Origin: Lentisalinibacter sediminis
Lineage (GTDB): Bacteria > Pseudomonadota > Gammaproteobacteria > Steroidobacterales > Woeseiaceae
Assembly: GCF_040706615.1 (NCBI RefSeq)
Contig: NZ_JAPDRF010000009.1
Location: 62,001-126,000 of the forward strand
Direction of reading: 5' to 3'
DNA: 64,000 nt
Of this stretch, positions 8,491 to 18,028 are shown in pieces. The first letter of the stretch is position 1; each line of letters begins with the position of its first letter. The translations under genes were made by a program, and so were the position numbers. The notes under the pieces were generated by a model, which saw only the letters and a program-made list of their open reading frames with translations, ran no database searches and was not told where the DNA came from.

Positions 8491-9345
8491 ATGCTCAGAC
8501 GGAATCTTTTCCTCACTTTGCTCGCCGCGCTCGCCGTGTTCGCCGCCCTCAGCGGGACGCTGGACGAGGTGGGCAACGAGCAGGCACAGGCCGCTTTCAA
8601 ACGGGCGCTGGTCACCTTCGCCGTGGCCAGGACGCTGAACGGGGTCATCTCCGTGGCTCAGGGCACGGAGGTGGCGGTGGAGCCCGCCGGCGTCGGCGTG
8701 ACATTCGGCGTCGGGCAGATCCTGGATCCGATCAACGACCTCGTGGAACAGTTCGCCGGTGTGATGCTGGTGGCCTCCTCGTCCCTCGGCATACAGAACG
8801 TGCTGCTCGGCATGACCGGCTGGTGGGGGACCACGGCGGCGCTGGTGGCCGCCGTCGCCCTGGCGCTGGCGGTGATCTGGTGGCCGTCCGAGCGGGCGCG
8901 GCGCTGGGACGGTCCGGCGGTCCGCCTGCTGCTGATCCTGCTGTTCCTGCGCTTCGCCGTGCCGCTGCTCGTACTCGGCACAAACGCGGTGTTCGACACC
9001 TTCCTCGCGGCGGAGCAGGAGGCGGCGACCCTGGCGCTGGAAACCACCCGGGAGGAGATCGAGGAGCTGAACGAGCAGGCCGCGCCGCCCGCGCCGGAGA
9101 GCGAGACCATGATGGGTCGGCTGGGTGCCATGCTGGACGAATCGCTGGAGTCGATGAACGTGAAGCAGCGGCTGGACGACCTGCGGCTGCGCGTCTCGAA
9201 CGCCAGCGAGCACATCGTCAACCTCATCGTGATCTTCGTGCTGCAGACCATCCTCCTGCCGCTGGCCTTCCTGTGGATTATCGTCCAGGCACTGAAGGCG
9301 CTGGGCAGCCGGATGACCGGTGCCGGCCGAGCAGACGCGATATGA
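8491..9345 (+). CDS. Conserved hypothetical membrane protein
   Basis: A 284-residue protein I cannot assign to a family. An N-terminal hydrophobic segment (residues ~5-20, possibly a signal anchor) is followed by a stretch around 45-95 and three clear membrane helices near 110-130, 145-165 and 235-260. Residues ~170-230 are a charged, Glu-rich amphipathic segment (ETTREEIEELNEQAA) likely to form a periplasmic coiled coil. The ATG at 8491 was preferred since the upstream open frame is antisense to the hydrolase gene. The downstream hydrolase begins 47 bases later on the same strand. Confidence 0.65.
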   Translation: MLRRNLFLTLLAALAVFAALSGTLDEVGNEQAQAAFKRALVTFAVARTLNGVISVAQGTEVAVEPAGVGVTFGVGQILDPINDLVEQFAGVMLVASSSLGIQNVLLGMTGWWGTTAALVAAVALALAVIWWPSERARRWDGPAVRLLLILLFLRFAVPLLVLGTNAVFDTFLAAEQEAATLALETTREEIEELNEQAAPPAPESETMMGRLGAMLDESLESMNVKQRLDDLRLRVSNASEHIVNLIVIFVLQTILLPLAFLWIIVQALKALGSRMTGAGRADAI

Positions 9346-9391
9346 TTTCCCGGCAGGCGCCGCCGAGCAGCCTGCCAAGGAGAACCGTCCC

Positions 9392-10102
9392 ATGAATCAG
9401 ACCACCATCTCGCCGCCGCCGCCCCTGCTGAGCCTGCTCGAGGCCCGCGCGCCGCTGGAGGGGCTCGGCCTCGCGGCCTTCTGGCCCTGGATCACGTTCG
9501 TGCCCCGCGGCGACGGCCGGCCGGTGGTGCTCGCGCCGGGTTATGGCGCCAGCGACGTCTCGATGTACCCGCTGTACCGCTACCTGAAGTGTCTCGGCTA
9601 CGACGTGCACCACTGGGGGCTCGGCCGCAACCGCGGCAAGGTTTCGAAGTATGTCGCCACGCTGAAGGAGCATGTGCGGGAACTGCACGAGTCCACCGGC
9701 GAGACCGTGACGCTGATCGGCTGGAGCCTCGGCGGCGTGGTGATGCGCGAGATCGCCCGCGAGGCCCCCGAACTCGTGCGCGAGGTCATCACCATGGGTA
9801 CGCCGATCGTGGGCGGGCCGAAGTACACCCGGGTCGGCGAAGAGTTCGCGAAGCGGGAAAACCTGGACCTGGACCGGTTCGAGATCGCCGTGCACGAACG
9901 CAACATGGAAGGCATCCAGTGCCCGGTCACCTCGATCTACAGCAAGACCGACGGCGTCGTCTCCTGGCGCGCCTCCATCGACCGCTACAACCCCCAGGCC
10001 CGCAATGTCCGCGTACCGGGCTCTCACCTCGGCCTCGGCTTCAACCCGGCGGTCTGGCGCGTCATCGCCACCACCCTCGGCACAAAGCCCGGTCGGGCCT
10101 GA
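9392..10102 (+). CDS. Alpha/beta-fold hydrolase (lipase/esterase-like)
   Basis: A 236-residue hydrolase preceded by an AAGGAG ribosome-binding site. The nucleophile elbow GWSLGG puts the catalytic serine at residue 112; an acidic residue in SIYSKTDGVVSW and the histidine in VPGSHLGLGFN probably complete the triad. The VLAPGYGASDVSMYPLYRYLKCLGY opening resembles triacylglycerol-lipase/acetyltransferase-like hydrolases (a family annotated PGAP1-like or lipase class 2). There is no signal peptide, so it is probably cytosolic. Its TGA stop lies inside a REP-like palindrome shared with the convergent aldolase gene. Confidence 0.8.
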   Translation: MNQTTISPPPPLLSLLEARAPLEGLGLAAFWPWITFVPRGDGRPVVLAPGYGASDVSMYPLYRYLKCLGYDVHHWGLGRNRGKVSKYVATLKEHVRELHESTGETVTLIGWSLGGVVMREIAREAPELVREVITMGTPIVGGPKYTRVGEEFAKRENLDLDRFEIAVHERNMEGIQCPVTSIYSKTDGVVSWRASIDRYNPQARNVRVPGSHLGLGFNPAVWRVIATTLGTKPGRA

Positions 10103-10113
10103 AGGCCCTCCTA
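10093..10113. repeat. REP-like palindromic repeat, copy 1
   Basis: A 21-base element with the dyad GGGCCTGAAGGCCC, found again in reverse orientation at 41990-42010. It lies between two convergent genes. The hydrolase stop (TGA, 10100-10102) and the aldolase stop (complement of CTA, 10111-10113) both fall inside it. The form (TAGGAG + palindrome + CGA) recalls the short REP sequences of Pseudomonas/Xanthomonas relatives. It could fold as a hairpin and act as a bidirectional terminator or mRNA stabiliser. Confidence 0.65.
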
Positions 10114-10728
10114 CGTGGGGGTCAGGGCCAGCAGGCAGTCGGCGGCTTCCTCGATGGTGGCGCCGACGGCGACCAGGCCTTCCTCATGGCCGGCCATTAC
10201 CGCCACGCCCGAGCGGGCGAAGTCGGTCTCCTCGTACAGGCGGCGGAACTCCCTGGCCATCTCCGGTGTGCCGTAGGGCACGTCCGGCGCGGTGGTCGGG
10301 ATGCGGTCCCTCAACCGCCGCCACAGTTCGCCGCTGTGCACGTGGGCGATGGCGCGGATGGCCGGGTCCAGTTCGTAGATGGCAGCGTGGGTGAGGGCTT
10401 CGGAGGAGGCCTGGATCGGACCCTCGCAGGCGACCCGGTTGGCGTCGATGTCGTAGCCGGTCACCAGGGCGTAGTGGCTCGCTTCGGTGCGCGGGATGTG
10501 GCCGGTCTGGGTGCCACTGACGATGAACGTGCCGGGTTCCCGGCCGCGGATGCTCAGGTTGCCATAGCCGACGCCGTGCTCGGCGTAGTAGCCCACGAGG
10601 CCCGCGTCGTGGAGGCGGTTGCGGCAGTCGTTCAGCGCCTGGACGGCGTCGGCGCGCAGTGCGGGCGCCGGGCGCCAGTAGACCTCGTATTTGGTATAGC
10701 CCTCGTCGATGGGGCCGGGCGCCGTCAT
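10111..10728 (-). CDS. Class II aldolase/adducin-family protein, likely methylthioribulose-1-phosphate enzyme
   Basis: A 205-residue class II aldolase. The zinc ligands are visible as H129 and H131 (AIAHVHSGE) and H181 (VMAGHEEG), with a catalytic acid probably E110 (QASSEALTH). It lies 11 bases downstream of mtnA. Two roles fit this context. It may be a dehydratase (MtnB type) in the methionine salvage pathway. Alternatively it may be an aldolase that splits 5-methylthioribulose-1-phosphate to dihydroxyacetone phosphate and methylthioacetaldehyde (the 'DHAP shunt'). No other mtn genes are nearby, which slightly favours the shunt (inference). Confidence 0.8.
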   Translation of the reverse strand: MTAPGPIDEGYTKYEVYWRPAPALRADAVQALNDCRNRLHDAGLVGYYAEHGVGYGNLSIRGREPGTFIVSGTQTGHIPRTEASHYALVTGYDIDANRVACEGPIQASSEALTHAAIYELDPAIRAIAHVHSGELWRRLRDRIPTTAPDVPYGTPEMAREFRRLYEETDFARSGVAVMAGHEEGLVAVGATIEEAADCLLALTPT

Positions 10729-10739
10729 CGTGCCGGACC

Positions 10740-11879
<1,140 letters not shown>

Positions 11880-12087
11880 AACGGTCCGTGCGGATGCGTG
11901 CGGGCGCCGGCCGGATGGCCGCGGGCGTTAACGGGCGTCAAACAGGATCGCTACGATAACGTCGGCGACGAGACGGCACAAATCCGCGCGGCGCTCCGCG
12001 CGAGTGGCCGGGGGCGGGTCTATCGGTCGGCCGCAGAGTCCCGCGACCACCGTATCCGGCGGTCTCTCTCCCCCTCGTCGTCGCCGC

Positions 12088-12291
12088 TCAGCGGCCGCCC
12101 GGCATCTCCGCGCAGCCGCAGCCGCGCGGTCCGGAGCCCGGCTTGTCGAACAGGCTCTCGCAGTACTTCACGGTGCCGCCGGGACAGGCGGCGGCCGTCC
12201 TCGCCGTGGTGGAATGCGTCCAGGCGTTCCCGCCCGCACAGCCCGCCAGGGCGAGGCAGCATACGACGGTCATGGCTTTGCCGACAGTCAT
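12088..12291 (-). CDS. Small hypothetical lipoprotein
   Basis: A 67-residue open frame that starts with a short lipoprotein signal peptide (AMTVVCCLALAGC; lipobox LAGC, Cys18). The mature part is short, polar and contains a Cys-rich end (RGCGCAEMPGGR) plus a further cysteine pair. A second in-frame ATG at 12273 is an alternative start. No family is recognised. It stands alone between mtnA and the Att cluster, with no strong ribosome-binding site, so it is likely but not certain to be real. The flanking bases 11880-12087 show nothing I can interpret. Confidence 0.5.
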   Translation of the reverse strand: MTVGKAMTVVCCLALAGCAGGNAWTHSTTARTAAACPGGTVKYCESLFDKPGSGPRGCGCAEMPGGR

Positions 12292-12371
12292 TACGTCAAC
12301 CTACGCCGGGTACAGGCCGCAGCCTGTGAACTGCGTCCCGGTTCGGTTGTTTCCCCTCCTGCCGCCGGCGC

Positions 12372-13544
12372 TTACTCCCCCCGAGCAGAGACGCCGGCGT
12401 GTTCTGCGTACCCTACGCCACTGACCCGGGTGCCGTCACGTTCGCCGTCGACGGTGATGGCGCCCTCCCAGTAGCGGACGGACAGATCCAGCTCCTGCCC
12501 GGGCATGCGCGGGGTCACGGCCAGATCGATGCCGAGGTGCGGCACCTGCAGGCGCCAGGCGACGGTGTAGCGGATGCCGGTCTCCGGGCTCGTCCAGTAT
12601 CCGGTCGCCTCGAGCCGGGCCTGCGCGGCGCCGTAGCGAGCGGCCACCCCGCCGTCCGGATCCACCAGGATGCCGCCGGAGTAGGGCGCGGTGCCGCCGT
12701 CGGTCTGGCGCAGCCGGTAGTACATGAGGTCGTAGCCGTCGTCGAGCTGGATCGCGAACCAGTTCCAGCCCTCCACGCCGGGGCCGAGCACGCTGGTGCT
12801 CCATTCCCGATCGAACCACACGAGACCGCTGACGGCGTGTTCGGTGTCGCCGACGCGCACCCGGCCTTCGGCGGGCAGCCGGGTGAAGGAGTAGTAGTAA
12901 GACGCATTGCCCGCTTCGGGGCCCTTCGGGTCCAGCCCGTCCTCGCCCTGCAGGACCAGCGGCTTGCCGTCGTCGATGGCCAGGTCGAGCGCGAAGCCGT
13001 CGCCGTCCGCCACGAGCCGCAGCGGGAACCAGCCCGTATCATCGGCGCTGGCCAGCTCCCAGTCGTCGAGCCAGACGCGGAACGGCATCCTCTGCGCGCC
13101 CGCCAGTCCGAGCGCCTGGCGCTCGAATTTCTCGTCCGCATGGAATTCGCCGGCGTCGGTGTCGGTCACCGCGAAATGCGCCATCCAGAGCTGGTCGGTG
13201 GCCCACGCCGACGGCCGGTCGGGCGGCGCCGCGTCGATGCCGAAACGGAAGAAGGTCATCTGGAAGCCGAAATGCCGGCCCGGCGTGGTCTCCAGGTTGC
13301 CGGTGAGGTACCACCACTCGGTGCGGTAATCGGGATGAGCGCCGTGATCTTCCGGGAAGCGGAACTCCCGGGGCGCATCCGCGCGGGCAAAGCGGGCGTC
13401 GTCTTCCGCGCTGCCGAGGAAGGTGGTGACGTTCGAGCTGTCGTCGGCCGCAGTTTCGGTGGGCGAGGAGTCGCAGCCGCCTGCCAGCAGCGCGCCGGCG
13501 AGGACGATGGAGAGGGCGAGGTGACGCGCTGCCGCCATGCTCAT
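12372..13544 (-). CDS. AttH/CrtC-like lipocalin-family protein of an ABC export cluster
   Basis: A 390-residue secreted or lipid-anchored protein (signal LVLAGALLAGGC-like, Cys ~24). It carries the hallmark sequences of the AttH/carotenoid 1,2-hydratase-like fold: YRTEWWYLTGNLET, FGFQMTFFRF, WMAHFAVTD, VSGLVWFDREWS and GWNWFAIQLDDGYDLMYYRLR. AttH proteins are encoded with ABC permeases (AttEFG) and are thought to carry or modify lipid substrates at the envelope. The ATG overlaps the permease stop (ATGA, 13541-13544), so the three genes form one operon. Substrate unknown. Confidence 0.87.
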   Translation of the reverse strand: MSMAAARHLALSIVLAGALLAGGCDSSPTETAADDSSNVTTFLGSAEDDARFARADAPREFRFPEDHGAHPDYRTEWWYLTGNLETTPGRHFGFQMTFFRFGIDAAPPDRPSAWATDQLWMAHFAVTDTDAGEFHADEKFERQALGLAGAQRMPFRVWLDDWELASADDTGWFPLRLVADGDGFALDLAIDDGKPLVLQGEDGLDPKGPEAGNASYYYSFTRLPAEGRVRVGDTEHAVSGLVWFDREWSTSVLGPGVEGWNWFAIQLDDGYDLMYYRLRQTDGGTAPYSGGILVDPDGGVAARYGAAQARLEATGYWTSPETGIRYTVAWRLQVPHLGIDLAVTPRMPGQELDLSVRYWEGAITVDGERDGTRVSGVGYAEHAGVSARGE

Positions 13545-16084
13545 TCCCCCCGCAGATTGGCCGCGATGGGCTGGCCGGCCAGGCGTCGGGCCGGATAGAG
13601 TCCGGCGAGGAAGGCGGCGGCCACCGCGAGCACGATACCGGTAACGAGCTGTCCCGGCGCCACCACGAAGCCCATGGTCCAGCCGAAGGAGCGCTGGTTG
13701 ATGACGTAGATCAGCAGCGCGGCCAGCACCACGCCGAGGGGCAGCGCGAGCAGTCCCGAGACCAGGCCCAGCAGCGTCGTCTGGGCCAGGGAATTGGCCC
13801 CGGTCTGCCGGCGCGTATAGCCGATGGCGCGCAGCGTCGCCACTTCCCGGCTGCGCTCCAGCTGCAGGGCCAGCAGGGCGCTGAGGATGCCGAAGAAGGC
13901 GATGATGCCGGCCAGCAGACGCAGCACGCCGGTGATCTCGAAGGTGCGGTCGAACACATTCAGGGTGATCTTGCGGATTTCTTCGTTGGCCGCGAGGCTC
14001 ACGTCGCCGCGCTCGACCGCGAAGGCGCCCAGCGCCTGTTCGATGGTGTGACGGTCCGCGTCGGGCTTGCGGTAGATGCCGACACCGTAGGGTTTCTTGT
14101 AGCCCCACAGGTCGGCCGCCACGTCGTAGGACAGCATGGCCGAGCTGCCGGCGGTGCGATAGTCCCGGAAGATGCCGAGCACGGCGAATTCGCGTTGTCC
14201 CCGCCCCGTCGGCAGCGTCAGGATGTCGCCCACCTCCAGCCCGCGCAGGCCGGCGAAGGCCTCGGCCAGCAGGATGCCTTCGCCCGCCTCCATCGCCGGG
14301 AAGGCAGTCTCCGGATCGCCGGCGACCAGCGTCTCCCCATAGCCTCGCGGGCCCGCCTTCGCGGCGCGCACTGCGACCTCGCCCTCCGCGGTCGGCAGGG
14401 TGATGGTGCGCGACAGGCTGGTGCCGGCTACACCGTCGATGCCGGCCAGCCGCCCGATCTCCGCCCTGCTGAATCCCTGCTCGCCGGCGCCCTCGGTGAT
14501 CAGGTAGTAATCGGCGATGAGCGACTCGTCCAGCCAGCGCGTGACGCTGCCCCGGAAGCTGTCGATCATGACGCCGATGCCCACCACCGTGGCCACGGCC
14601 ACCGCGAGTGCCGTCACTGCGATGCCGGTCCGTGACAGCGAGGCGGCCGCGCCCCGTATCGCCATCCGCACCGGCAGGCCGAGGCGCCGGCCTCCGGCCG
14701 CCTGTGCGCCGGCCAGCAGTCGGCCGGTGGCCGGCGGTACCAGCAGGGCATAGCCCGCCAGTACCAGGAACAGACCCGCGAAGGCCGGCACCAGTCCGGC
14801 GCCGGGCCAGGCGATCAGCGCCGCTGCCCCCAGGAAAGCGACGACCGCCACGGCGGGACCGGCCCTGAAGCGCTGCTGCATGCTGCGCTCCCGGGCGATC
14901 TCGGTCATGGCGGTGCGCGGCGGCTCGCCCGCCGCCTCCATCGCCGGGCGCAGGGCGGCGATCACCGTGGCCCCGACCCCAAGCACGCCCGCCTTCACGA
15001 AGGGGAACCAGGCGATGCCGTCGGGGCTTACCCGGGCGGTGAAGTACAGGTCGTTGATGGTGGCCAGTACCAGGTCGGTGAGAGAGCGGGACAGTGCCCA
15101 GCCGAGAGCGAGGCCTGCGGCTGTGGCGACCAGGCCGAGCACGAGGCTTTCCGCCAGCACGTCCCCTGCCACGTCGGCCCGTGTTGCGCCGATGGCGCGC
15201 AGCGTGCCGAGGCTGCGCCGGCGGCGCACCACCGCGAAGGACATCGTGGCGTAGATCAGCAACATGCCGACCACCAGCGCCAGCAGGCTGAGCGCGGTCA
15301 GATTGATGCGGAAGGCGCGCAGCATCTCGCCGGTCACGTCGTCGCTCGAGCCGGCCGGCACCAGCGCCGCCCCCGGCGGCAGGGCGGCGGCCACCCGTCC
15401 CGCGATGTCGTCGGCCGCCTCGCCCGGCAGGGCCAGCTCGACGCGGCTCAGTTCGCCCATCCGGCCCAGCACCTCCTGGGCGGTGCTGATGTCGGCGATG
15501 ACCGGTCCCGATGCCCCGGAGCCGCGTCCGGCCTCCAGCACGACGACGCCGCGCACGTGCAGCGTATGGACTGCCTCCCTGGCCGTGACGGTGAACTCGT
15601 CTCCGGCGGCGAGCCCGAGGGACGCGGCGAACGCCTCCGGGAGCAGGACCGCGCCCGGCTCGGCGATCAGCGGCCGGACGTCCAGCCCGCCGCCATCGGC
15701 CTGGCGCTGTACCAACCGGAGCGCGTCGTCGAACGCGAGCTCCGCGACCGGATCGACGCCCAGCAGGCGCACCGAGCGGTCGTCGTGGCCGGGCAGGAGT
15801 ACCCGGCCTTCCACCACCGGCGCGGCGAGGTCGAGCCCGAGCCCGGTCTTGATCCGCGTGTAGACGGACTCGTCCAGCGCGCCGCCCGCTGCCTCCACGT
15901 AATGGCTGGCCCGGTTCGAGGTGAGCTCCCGCGAGAGCTCGAACGCCCGCAGCGAGGCAGCATTGGCGAGGTCGATGGCCACCACCACCGCGACGCCCAG
16001 CGCGATGCCCGCGACGGCGAGCGCCAGCTGGCCGGGGTGGCGCAGGTAGAAGCGGATGGCGGACTGGCGCCGGAGGCTGGTCAC
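13541..16084 (-). CDS. FtsX-like ABC permease (fused AttF/AttG type)
   Basis: An 847-residue permease with two FtsX/MacB-type halves. An N-terminal membrane helix (LALAVAGIALGVAVVVAIDLA) and a large periplasmic domain precede a helix trio near 270-390. A second helix and periplasmic domain follow from ~480, and the last three helices lie near 725-835. The conserved coupling helices appear as RRRSLGTLRAIGATRADV and RSREVATLRAIGYTRRQ. Such permeases work by mechanotransmission, extracting or releasing lipids or lipoproteins rather than pumping solutes. GTG start overlapping the ATPase stop (GTGA, 16081-16084). Confidence 0.88.
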   Translation of the reverse strand: MTSLRRQSAIRFYLRHPGQLALAVAGIALGVAVVVAIDLANAASLRAFELSRELTSNRASHYVEAAGGALDESVYTRIKTGLGLDLAAPVVEGRVLLPGHDDRSVRLLGVDPVAELAFDDALRLVQRQADGGGLDVRPLIAEPGAVLLPEAFAASLGLAAGDEFTVTAREAVHTLHVRGVVVLEAGRGSGASGPVIADISTAQEVLGRMGELSRVELALPGEAADDIAGRVAAALPPGAALVPAGSSDDVTGEMLRAFRINLTALSLLALVVGMLLIYATMSFAVVRRRRSLGTLRAIGATRADVAGDVLAESLVLGLVATAAGLALGWALSRSLTDLVLATINDLYFTARVSPDGIAWFPFVKAGVLGVGATVIAALRPAMEAAGEPPRTAMTEIARERSMQQRFRAGPAVAVVAFLGAAALIAWPGAGLVPAFAGLFLVLAGYALLVPPATGRLLAGAQAAGGRRLGLPVRMAIRGAAASLSRTGIAVTALAVAVATVVGIGVMIDSFRGSVTRWLDESLIADYYLITEGAGEQGFSRAEIGRLAGIDGVAGTSLSRTITLPTAEGEVAVRAAKAGPRGYGETLVAGDPETAFPAMEAGEGILLAEAFAGLRGLEVGDILTLPTGRGQREFAVLGIFRDYRTAGSSAMLSYDVAADLWGYKKPYGVGIYRKPDADRHTIEQALGAFAVERGDVSLAANEEIRKITLNVFDRTFEITGVLRLLAGIIAFFGILSALLALQLERSREVATLRAIGYTRRQTGANSLAQTTLLGLVSGLLALPLGVVLAALLIYVINQRSFGWTMGFVVAPGQLVTGIVLAVAAAFLAGLYPARRLAGQPIAANLRGE

Positions 16085-16752
16085 TGGCGCTCCAGGCCGC
16101 CCTCGCGCACCTCGCAGACCTCGTCGGCGTAGCCGATGACCTCGGTGCTGTGAGTGGCCATGATCAGCGTGGTGCCCTGGCGCCGGCAGGCATCGTCCAG
16201 CAGTTCGACCACCTGCTGCGCCGTGGACAGATCCAGATTGCCGGTGGGCTCGTCCGCCAGGACGATCGCGGGTTCGTGGATCAGCGCCCGGGCGATCGCC
16301 ACCCGCTGCTGCTCGCCGCCGGACAGCTCCTCCGGGAAGCGGTCGCGGAAGCCGGCCATGCCCACACCGGCCAGCGCGGCTTCCGCCCGCTCGCGGCCCT
16401 CGGCGGCGGGCACGTCGAGCAGCTCCAGCGGCAGACGGACGTTCTCGCCCGCTGTCAGCGTCGGCAGCAGGTTGAAGAACTGGAACACGAAGCCGAGGTG
16501 GCGGCGGCGGAACAGGGTGCGCTCCCGGTCCGTTACGCTGCTCACCGGTTGATCGCCGATACGGATGAGACCGGCGCTGGGCTCGTCGAAACCGGCGATC
16601 AGATTCAGCAGCGTGGACTTGCCCGAGCCGCTGCGTCCCAGCAGCGCGACGAAGCGGCCGCTCGTGAACTCGGCGCTGACACCCTCGAGCACGGTCTGGC
16701 GGTGCTCGCCGGCCCGGTAGTGTTTGCTGACCTGTTCGAGGGTGATGCGCAT
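16081..16752 (-). CDS. ABC transporter ATP-binding protein (LolD/AttE type)
   Basis: A 223-residue ATPase. Walker A GRSGSGKS lies at 39-46, the Q-loop in FVFQFFNLLPTLTAGENV, the signature LSGGEQQRVAIARAL, Walker B IVLADEPTGNLD and the switch histidine in MATHS. The FNLLPTLTAGENV and DEPTGNLD features are typical of LolD/MacB-like ATPases that drive FtsX-type permeases. It is the first gene of the attE-FG-H-like operon. A second ATG at 16761 is an alternative start; neither has a decisive ribosome-binding site. Confidence 0.9.
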   Translation of the reverse strand: MRITLEQVSKHYRAGEHRQTVLEGVSAEFTSGRFVALLGRSGSGKSTLLNLIAGFDEPSAGLIRIGDQPVSSVTDRERTLFRRRHLGFVFQFFNLLPTLTAGENVRLPLELLDVPAAEGRERAEAALAGVGMAGFRDRFPEELSGGEQQRVAIARALIHEPAIVLADEPTGNLDLSTAQQVVELLDDACRRQGTTLIMATHSTEVIGYADEVCEVREGGLERQ

Positions 16753-16864
16753 GGCGCGCATTGTTCCACAGCTCGCGTCCGCTGTGGCACCGGTCTGCCG
16801 GCTGTTCAGCCGCTGAACAGAAAACCGGCGGGAAAACCCGGTCAGGACACCCGGTGGAAAAAAA

Positions 16865-16896
16865 GCCCGGGCACCGCGGTGCCGAAGTGCCCGGGC
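16865..16896 (-). terminator. Intrinsic terminator after sterol-desaturase-like gene
   Basis: Perfect 10-base inverted repeat GCCCGGGCAC (16865-16874) and GTGCCCGGGC (16887-16896) separated by 12 bases. On the minus strand it is followed by seven T (complement of 16858-16864). It lies 29 bases past the stop of the minus-strand gene at 16925. Confidence 0.9.
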
Positions 16897-16924
16897 AAAG
16901 ACCCCTAGGCGGGGCGGGGTGGAT

Positions 16925-17722
16925 TCACGCGGCCTCCTGCAGCGGACGGGATTCCGGTTCATCGGCATCCGACTTCGTCGCCATCGCTGCCGGCGCCTTG
17001 GAGACGTCGCGGAAACGCAGCAGGTCCACGATGCGCGTCGATGCGCCGTTCCAGAAGCCGGCCTCCATACCCTCCACGCTGCGGGGGTTCGCGAAGGTGC
17101 CGAACACCATGTCCCAGAGCGGCAGGTTCGCGTAATTGAACTCGTGCCGGCCGCGGGCGTGGTGCACCAGGTGGCTCTCCGGCCGCTGGATCAGGTAACC
17201 GAGCCAGTGCGGCGTGCGGATGTTGGCGTGCTGGAACATCGCGTTGAACGCGAGCCAGGTTGCGCAGACGGCACCTGCCTCCGGCGTGAGCCCCAGCAGG
17301 GGGAAGAACACCAGCGAGCTCCACGAGGTGAAGAAGAACAGGTCGATCGGGTGCAGGTAGTTCGCCCCGAAAGCGTCCAGCTTCTCCGCGCTGTGGTGCA
17401 CCTGGTGTCCGGCCAGCCACAGCCAGTCGAAGCGGTGTGCCGAGCGGTGATACGCGTAATGGATCAGCTCGTAGACGAGGATCCCCGCCGCCACGCCGCC
17501 CCAGGTGCCGAGGACCGATCCGTCCAGCAGGCTCGCGCCCTCGAACACGGTGCCCCAGAAGGTGGTGATGGCGATGGAGCCTCCCAACACGGCGATGGTG
17601 GCGGCGAGCATGCGCAGCCGGTACCAGCGCGGTGCCTCGAACTCTCTCGCCTCGTAGACCAGGTCCAGCGCCATGAAGGCGGGGATGAAGGCGAGGCCGA
17701 TAACGCCCAGTATTTCGATCAT
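16925..17722 (-). CDS. Sterol desaturase/fatty acid hydroxylase superfamily protein
   Basis: A 265-residue membrane di-iron oxygenase. The histidine clusters are present: H88..H92..H96 (HYAYHRSAH), H106/H109/H110 (HQVHHSAE), H165 (FQHANI) and H184/H187/H188 (HLVHHARGRHE). About four membrane helices are visible. Family members hydroxylate or desaturate lipids and sterols; the lipid here is unknown. The start at 17722 has a strong purine-rich ribosome-binding site (GAGAGAGGAAAAAGAG). Two tiny membrane proteins precede it closely, and an intrinsic terminator follows. Confidence 0.85.
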   Translation of the reverse strand: MIEILGVIGLAFIPAFMALDLVYEAREFEAPRWYRLRMLAATIAVLGGSIAITTFWGTVFEGASLLDGSVLGTWGGVAAGILVYELIHYAYHRSAHRFDWLWLAGHQVHHSAEKLDAFGANYLHPIDLFFFTSWSSLVFFPLLGLTPEAGAVCATWLAFNAMFQHANIRTPHWLGYLIQRPESHLVHHARGRHEFNYANLPLWDMVFGTFANPRSVEGMEAGFWNGASTRIVDLLRFRDVSKAPAAMATKSDADEPESRPLQEAA

Positions 17723-17736
17723 CTCTTTTTCCTCTC

Positions 17737-17901
17737 TCAGAAGCCGGCCACCAGCGCGACGTTTGCGCACAGGATGGCCAGGCCGTAGAACACCAGCAGT
17801 GCGATCACCGCCGGCTCCAGCTCCTCGCCCCGGCTGCGTGCGGTGCGCTCGCGGCCGGGGCGGGAATGTTGCGGGTGGCGGGTCGTGTCCACGGATGGCA
17901 C
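17737..17901 (-). CDS. Small single-helix membrane protein (hypothetical)
   Basis: A ~54-residue open frame from a GTG at 17901 (alternative GTG at 17892). A strongly basic N-terminal half (RPGRERTARSRGEE) is followed by one C-terminal membrane helix (AVIALLVFYGLAILCANVAL). It ends 14 bases before the sterol-desaturase-like start, and begins 5 bases after the stop of another small membrane protein. No family is recognised. The tight spacing and membrane helix support it, but the non-ATG start and weak ribosome-binding site lower confidence. Confidence 0.5.
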   Translation of the reverse strand: MPSVDTTRHPQHSRPGRERTARSRGEELEPAVIALLVFYGLAILCANVALVAGF

Positions 17902-17905
17902 CGTG

Positions 17906-18028
17906 TCAGCCCGCCACGCCGGCGAATTGCGCGACGCTGTAGCCGTAGCCGGTGACCAGTGCGGCAAGCACGAGCCAGCCGATGGCCTGCGAGATCGCGC
18001 GTTCCTGCCATTGCTTGCGTGTCTTCAT
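17906..18028 (-). CDS. 40-residue small membrane protein (hypothetical)
   Basis: A 40-codon open frame from an ATG with a very good ribosome-binding site (GAGGAGGA, 6 bases upstream). It has a charged N-terminus (MKTRKQWQERAISQ) and a hydrophobic helix (AIGWLVLAALVTGYGYSVAQ), ending FAGVAG. It is too short for usual gene-length cut-offs. It appears to be the first gene of a three-gene minus-strand operon with another mini-membrane protein and the sterol-desaturase-like enzyme. Function unknown; it may be an assembly or stabilising subunit (inference). Confidence 0.65.
   Translation of the reverse strand: MKTRKQWQERAISQAIGWLVLAALVTGYGYSVAQFAGVAG

Noticed and set aside
12372..14108. A 578-residue version of the AttH-like protein
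   Set aside because: The first 188 residues are the permease gene read in another frame; the ATG at 13544 begins a signal peptide.
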